Shown here: piece after piece, positions 61,271 to 64,000 of the stretch | How the letters are laid out: each line of letters starts with the position of its first letter | Position numbering within the stretch: the stretch's first letter is position 1 | From: JACTOJ01 sp032335695 | GTDB taxonomy: Bacteria; Bacillota; Clostridia; Clostridiales; Clostridiaceae | Assembly (NCBI RefSeq): GCF_032335695.1 | Contig: NZ_JACTOJ010000003.1 | Coordinates: 1 to 64,000, forward strand | Direction: 5' to 3' | DNA: 64,000 nucleotides | Notes under the pieces: model-generated | What the model was told of the DNA's origin: nothing | The model's database searches: none | The model's input: the letters and a program-made list of their open reading frames with translations, nothing else | Position numbers and translations under genes: made by a program

Positions 61271-62140
61271 CTAGTCTTCTACGGAATAAATCAACATATC
61301 CTCCAAGCTTAGGTTTAATTCTTCTATAAATAACACTCCCTGCTCTTCTAATTTTTCTTTAAGACTGTCATTGTAGTCTTTTGTTATTACATTGTAGCTT
61401 CGGCCTATTTTCTCTACCCTTAAGAATTCAGGCCATTTTTCGAAGTCTTCAGGAGCTTCTTCCTTGAATATAATTTGAATTTTTTTCATTGACAGCTTTA
61501 AATTATCCAGTGAATTATCTTTGATTATTTCACCTTCGTTTAGAAATACTATATGATCGCAGATGCTTTCAAGATCAGGAAGATTGTGAGAAGATATTAT
61601 TACAGTAGTTCCTCTCTCTGCCACATCCTCCATAAGCAAGTTTAAAAATTTTCTCTTAATAATAGGGTCTAATCCTGAAGTAGGCTCGTCTAGAATCATA
61701 ATCTTTGGATTTTGGCTGAAGGCCATCATAAGGTGAACTCTAGTAGCATTACCCTTTGATAATTTAGAAATTTTCTTGTTAAGGGGAATTTTAAATATTG
61801 AATTAATTTTATTGAATCTATCTTTATCAAAGTTTGGATAGGATAAAGAATAATATTTTAATATTTCTTTTATTTTGCAGTCATTGAAGAAATCATTTCT
61901 ATCGCCCACATATCCAATGATTTCTTTAATAGCAGTATTATCTTTAATATTTTCTTTATTTATTAAAATTTCTCCAGTATCTGGTTCGTATATGTCCACC
62001 ATAGTTCTCAGCAAAGTAGATTTACCAGCCCCATTAGGGCCTACCAATCCTAATATAGACCCATCATTGATAGTTATATTAATGTTTTTTATCGCTTCCT
62101 TACCAGGAAAGCTTTTGGATACATTTTTGATTTCTATCAT
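61271..62140 (-). CDS. ABC transporter ATP-binding protein (YtrB-like)
   Basis: A 289-residue ATPase: Walker A GPNGAGKST, signature LSKGN (ISKLSKGNATRVHL), Walker B MILDEPTSGLD and switch His in ISSHN. The C-terminal about 70 residues form an extra domain as in the YtrB/CcmA-type group. It powers the permease encoded by the preceding gene (stop and start adjoin). With a YtrA-type GntR regulator this resembles Bacillus ytr-like operons that respond to cell-wall antibiotics; the substrate is unknown. Confidence 0.92.
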   Translation of the reverse strand: MIEIKNVSKSFPGKEAIKNINITINDGSILGLVGPNGAGKSTLLRTMVDIYEPDTGEILINKENIKDNTAIKEIIGYVGDRNDFFNDCKIKEILKYYSLSYPNFDKDRFNKINSIFKIPLNKKISKLSKGNATRVHLMMAFSQNPKIMILDEPTSGLDPIIKRKFLNLLMEDVAERGTTVIISSHNLPDLESICDHIVFLNEGEIIKDNSLDNLKLSMKKIQIIFKEEAPEDFEKWPEFLRVEKIGRSYNVITKDYNDSLKEKLEEQGVLFIEELNLSLEDMLIYSVED

Positions 62141-63208
62141 TTATGAAGCCCTCCTTTTATTAATAATCTTGGTTTGAAGCCTGTATACAAATATAAACAT
62201 TGGAATCCACAGAAAGTTTAAAATCAATAACAGGGTTTGAAATAAATCATTGTTATCGTCAATATTAAAGGTTGAAATTCCAGCTACAAAATGAAGTATT
62301 ATAAAAACTATGATAGCTAATATAATAGGCACTGCAATTATTATAACTAAAGATACGACAATCTTAAATACCACTTCGCTGAATCTAAACATAAGCATTT
62401 TTGACAGCTGCTCATATTTCAAAACTCTATTTAATAGCAATACTATATAGAAAATAAATGCGGATACAAGCAATAGCACCAATGAATAAATTACGTAGTA
62501 ATGATCAAAATAGGGAACTAAAATTTTATCAAAGGCATTAGATGAAATATTATCAGCTGAGCGGAATAAATCTTTTATGAATTGAAGTCTGTTTGACAGT
62601 AATTCATAAAATCCGCCAAGCCCCAATATAAAAGCATAGAACAGTCCATTAGGAACAAATACTGCAGCTACGCTGTGTCCGAAAAGCATTTGGAAAAGTT
62701 CTAAGACAACAGTAATAAAAGTCAATAAAGCAAAAGCAGAAAACAATCTTATCATCAATACCCGAACAATTTCAGAATAATGAGACCCAAAAATCTGAGA
62801 ATTATATTTTAAAATTCCTAAGGCAACGATGCCATAGATAATTATTGGTATTGTATAACTTATAATGAAGCCTACGGTTTTAGTAATTATTATTGCGTCC
62901 TTTGACATGGGCTCTGTTAGCATAAAGCCATATTTTTTTTCTTTATGAAAAAATGAAACTATTACCATTATTATAGACAGTATTACAAAAAACTGAGTTG
63001 GAACATACAGTAAAGGAATTATTTCGCTTGAGTTTGAAATGGTAAAATTTACATTAGTGTTAGCAGCAAATAATTGTTTTGTATAATCAAAATCACTGTA
63101 GAAAGCTAATAGCAAGAAGGAAAAGGTTATTAAATAAGATATCATTACCCATAAAATATTTTTTCTTTCTCTATAGAATAAGGCCATACTAAAATATTTA
63201 TTTCTCAT
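62141..63208 (-). CDS. ABC transporter permease (ABC-2-like)
   Basis: About 355 residues with some eight hydrophobic segments and no other motif; an N-terminal basic stretch and FHKEKKYGFMLTEPMSKDAII between helices resemble ABC-2 permeases of regulator-ATPase-permease operons. It is the partner of the ATPase gene that follows directly. The start is set at the ATG seven nt after GGAGGTG; two earlier in-frame ATGs overlap or touch that site. Its beginning overlaps the end of the GntR gene. Confidence 0.82.
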   Translation of the reverse strand: MRNKYFSMALFYRERKNILWVMISYLITFSFLLLAFYSDFDYTKQLFAANTNVNFTISNSSEIIPLLYVPTQFFVILSIIMVIVSFFHKEKKYGFMLTEPMSKDAIIITKTVGFIISYTIPIIIYGIVALGILKYNSQIFGSHYSEIVRVLMIRLFSAFALLTFITVVLELFQMLFGHSVAAVFVPNGLFYAFILGLGGFYELLSNRLQFIKDLFRSADNISSNAFDKILVPYFDHYYVIYSLVLLLVSAFIFYIVLLLNRVLKYEQLSKMLMFRFSEVVFKIVVSLVIIIAVPIILAIIVFIILHFVAGISTFNIDDNNDLFQTLLLILNFLWIPMFIFVYRLQTKIINKRRAS

Positions 63209-63602
63209 TTTCATCACCTCCATTACTTGAATTTAGCTCATCGTAGAGCTCGGATAATATTTTTTCAAGATCTTCTTTATTAATTCCCATGTAATGGGCA
63301 TCTAGCAAAATTTTCTTCAAGTCATCTTTTAATTTGGCCATTTTATCTTCCTCCAATCTAGGTTTATAATCCATAGATACAAAAGTACCTTTACCTCTTA
63401 GAGTTTCTATAATTTTTAATCTTTCCAGCTCATTAAAAGCTTTGCTGACTGTATTAGGATTAGTAGTAAGCATAGAGGCTAGTTCTCTAACGGATGGCAG
63501 CTTATCGCCAGGCTGTAAAATCCCCTTTATAATACTTTCTTTAACCGAATGTACTATTTGCTCGTATATAGGTGTACTGCTTCTAGGATCGATGGTAAAC
63601 AA
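63198..63602 (-). CDS. GntR/YtrA-family transcriptional regulator
   Basis: A 134-residue repressor: winged helix at about 10-75 (PIYEQIVHSVKESIIKG; PGDKLPSVRELASMLTTNPN; RGKGTFV) and a short helical dimerisation tail, the plan of the YtrA subfamily. Such regulators control their own operon with an ABC transporter. The start is TTG 63602, well spaced from GGAGGTGA; the upstream ATG would precede that site. A perfect dyad and promoter lie just upstream. Confidence 0.92.
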   Translation of the reverse strand: MFTIDPRSSTPIYEQIVHSVKESIIKGILQPGDKLPSVRELASMLTTNPNTVSKAFNELERLKIIETLRGKGTFVSMDYKPRLEEDKMAKLKDDLKKILLDAHYMGINKEDLEKILSELYDELNSSNGGDENEK

Positions 63603-63628
63603 AATAATCACCTCCATGTTGAATGTAT

Positions 63629-63657
63629 TAAGTGTACTACACTGATTAGTACACTTA
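63629..63657. promoter_or_regulatory. Operator of the GntR/ABC operon
   Basis: TAAGTGTACT (63629-63638) and AGTACACTTA (63648-63657) are perfect inverted copies with a 9-nt spacer, placed at the transcription start just after the -10 box. Consistent with autorepression by the YtrA-like protein. Confidence 0.82.
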
Positions 63658-63659
63658 GA

Positions 63660-63688
63660 ATTATATATGCATCTAATTGGAATGTCAA
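63660..63688 (-). promoter_or_regulatory. Consensus promoter of the GntR/ABC operon
   Basis: On the minus strand, perfect TTGACA (63688-63683), 17-bp spacer and perfect TATAAT (63665-63660). Confidence 0.9.
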
Positions 63689-63839
63689 TATTAATTACTT
63701 TAAAAAGTATTATAAAATTATTCGATATACATTAAAATTTGATGTAATATATAGAAGTGAATAATTGAATTAAAATGAGATTTAGGTTAGATGTAATTGA
63801 TAGAGAGAGGCTAACAACAGTTAAAGAAGGTGGTTTATA

Positions 63840-64000
63840 GTGGCAGAGAATAAAATTATATTAAGAGTGCCCAAATTTAAAGAATTAAGATATAGAAAAA
63901 AACTTTTATCAGATGGTGAAACCATGTCTTACAATATAGGGTACGGTAAAAACGAAAAAACAGGATGCATAGATTTTGATGAAAGCCTTTTAATGAACTA
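63840..64000 (+). CDS. Probable GNAT-type acetyltransferase, N-terminal fragment (partial)
   Basis: GTG at 63840 follows GAAGGTGG, and the frame stays open for 53 codons to the window edge. The N-terminus (LRVPKFKELRYRKKLLSDGE, then TMSYNIGYG and TGCIDFDES) resembles small clostridial N-acetyltransferase-like proteins with the LLSD-ETMSYN pattern. Only the first part is present, so the assignment is tentative and no substrate can be given. Confidence 0.6.
   Translation, partial: MAENKIILRVPKFKELRYRKKLLSDGETMSYNIGYGKNEKTGCIDFDESLLMN

Overview
The window is chromosomal DNA from an AT-rich, endospore-forming Firmicute, most likely a Clostridium sensu stricto species. Evidence: AT-rich codons, strong AGGAGG-type ribosome binding sites, frequent TTG/GTG starts, and a gene order from spoVG to lysS that matches the conserved Bacillus/Clostridium block (spoVG-glmU-prs ... 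pth-mfd-prsA-spoVT-yabM-yabN-hup-yabO-yabP-yabQ-divIC-yabR-tRNAs-spoIIE-tilS-hpt-ftsH-coaX-dusB-greA-lysS). An [FeFe]-hydrogenase-like protein suggests an anaerobe.

Layout. 1-4450: tail of an rRNA operon (23S 3' end, 5S, tRNA-Phe), a cytoplasmic parvulin, then minus-strand HAD phosphatase, PAP2 phosphatase and hydrogenase-like genes. 4320-9300: a small membrane protein and a PrsW-like protease, then a visibly more GC-rich foreign module (GC-rich stem-loops, AraC regulator, MFS efflux pump, metallo-beta-lactamase-fold hydrolase) ending in a cyclic-di-GMP-I riboswitch with no evident target gene, next to tRNA-Pro. 9470-17660: accessory chromosomal genes: dCMP deaminase, TerC/YjbE, an ECF sigma operon with membrane and zinc-ribbon proteins, a PAP2 gene with an internal deletion, a GT4 glycosyltransferase, a PHP phosphatase, and a MarR/MFS efflux pair. 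17830-21740 (minus): a heterodimeric ABC exporter behind a leader that looks like a ribosome-controlled attenuator: promoter, 36-codon leader ORF, and alternative terminator/antiterminator hairpins. 21760-24840: murC, purR, spoVG.

25000-55550 is mostly housekeeping and sporulation: cell-wall precursor and PRPP synthesis, a two-component system next to htrA, translation and repair (pth, mfd), secretion foldase, spoVT, the yab/divIC cluster, a tandemly duplicated tRNA triplet (Leu-fMet-Met), spoIIE behind a promoter with Bacillus-like 21-bp spacing, then tilS-hpt-ftsH, coaX-dusB and greA-lysS.

55520-61062 is a decayed integrative element inserted in the 3' end of lysS. It is flanked by an 18/19-bp direct repeat, and the displaced original lysS tail (FPTMKPLA-stop) and its terminator lie at the right end. 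A deletion fuses the start of an FtsK/TcpA-type ATPase to the C-terminal half of a tyrosine integrase, so the element is probably immobile. It still carries a tightly coupled pair, an EcoRI-family adenine methyltransferase and a DUF262-HNH nuclease-like protein, which is the best candidate for an under-described restriction/defence system here. 61270-63690 (minus) is a YtrA-type GntR regulator with an ABC transporter, with a clear promoter and operator. The window ends in the start of a probable acetyltransferase gene.
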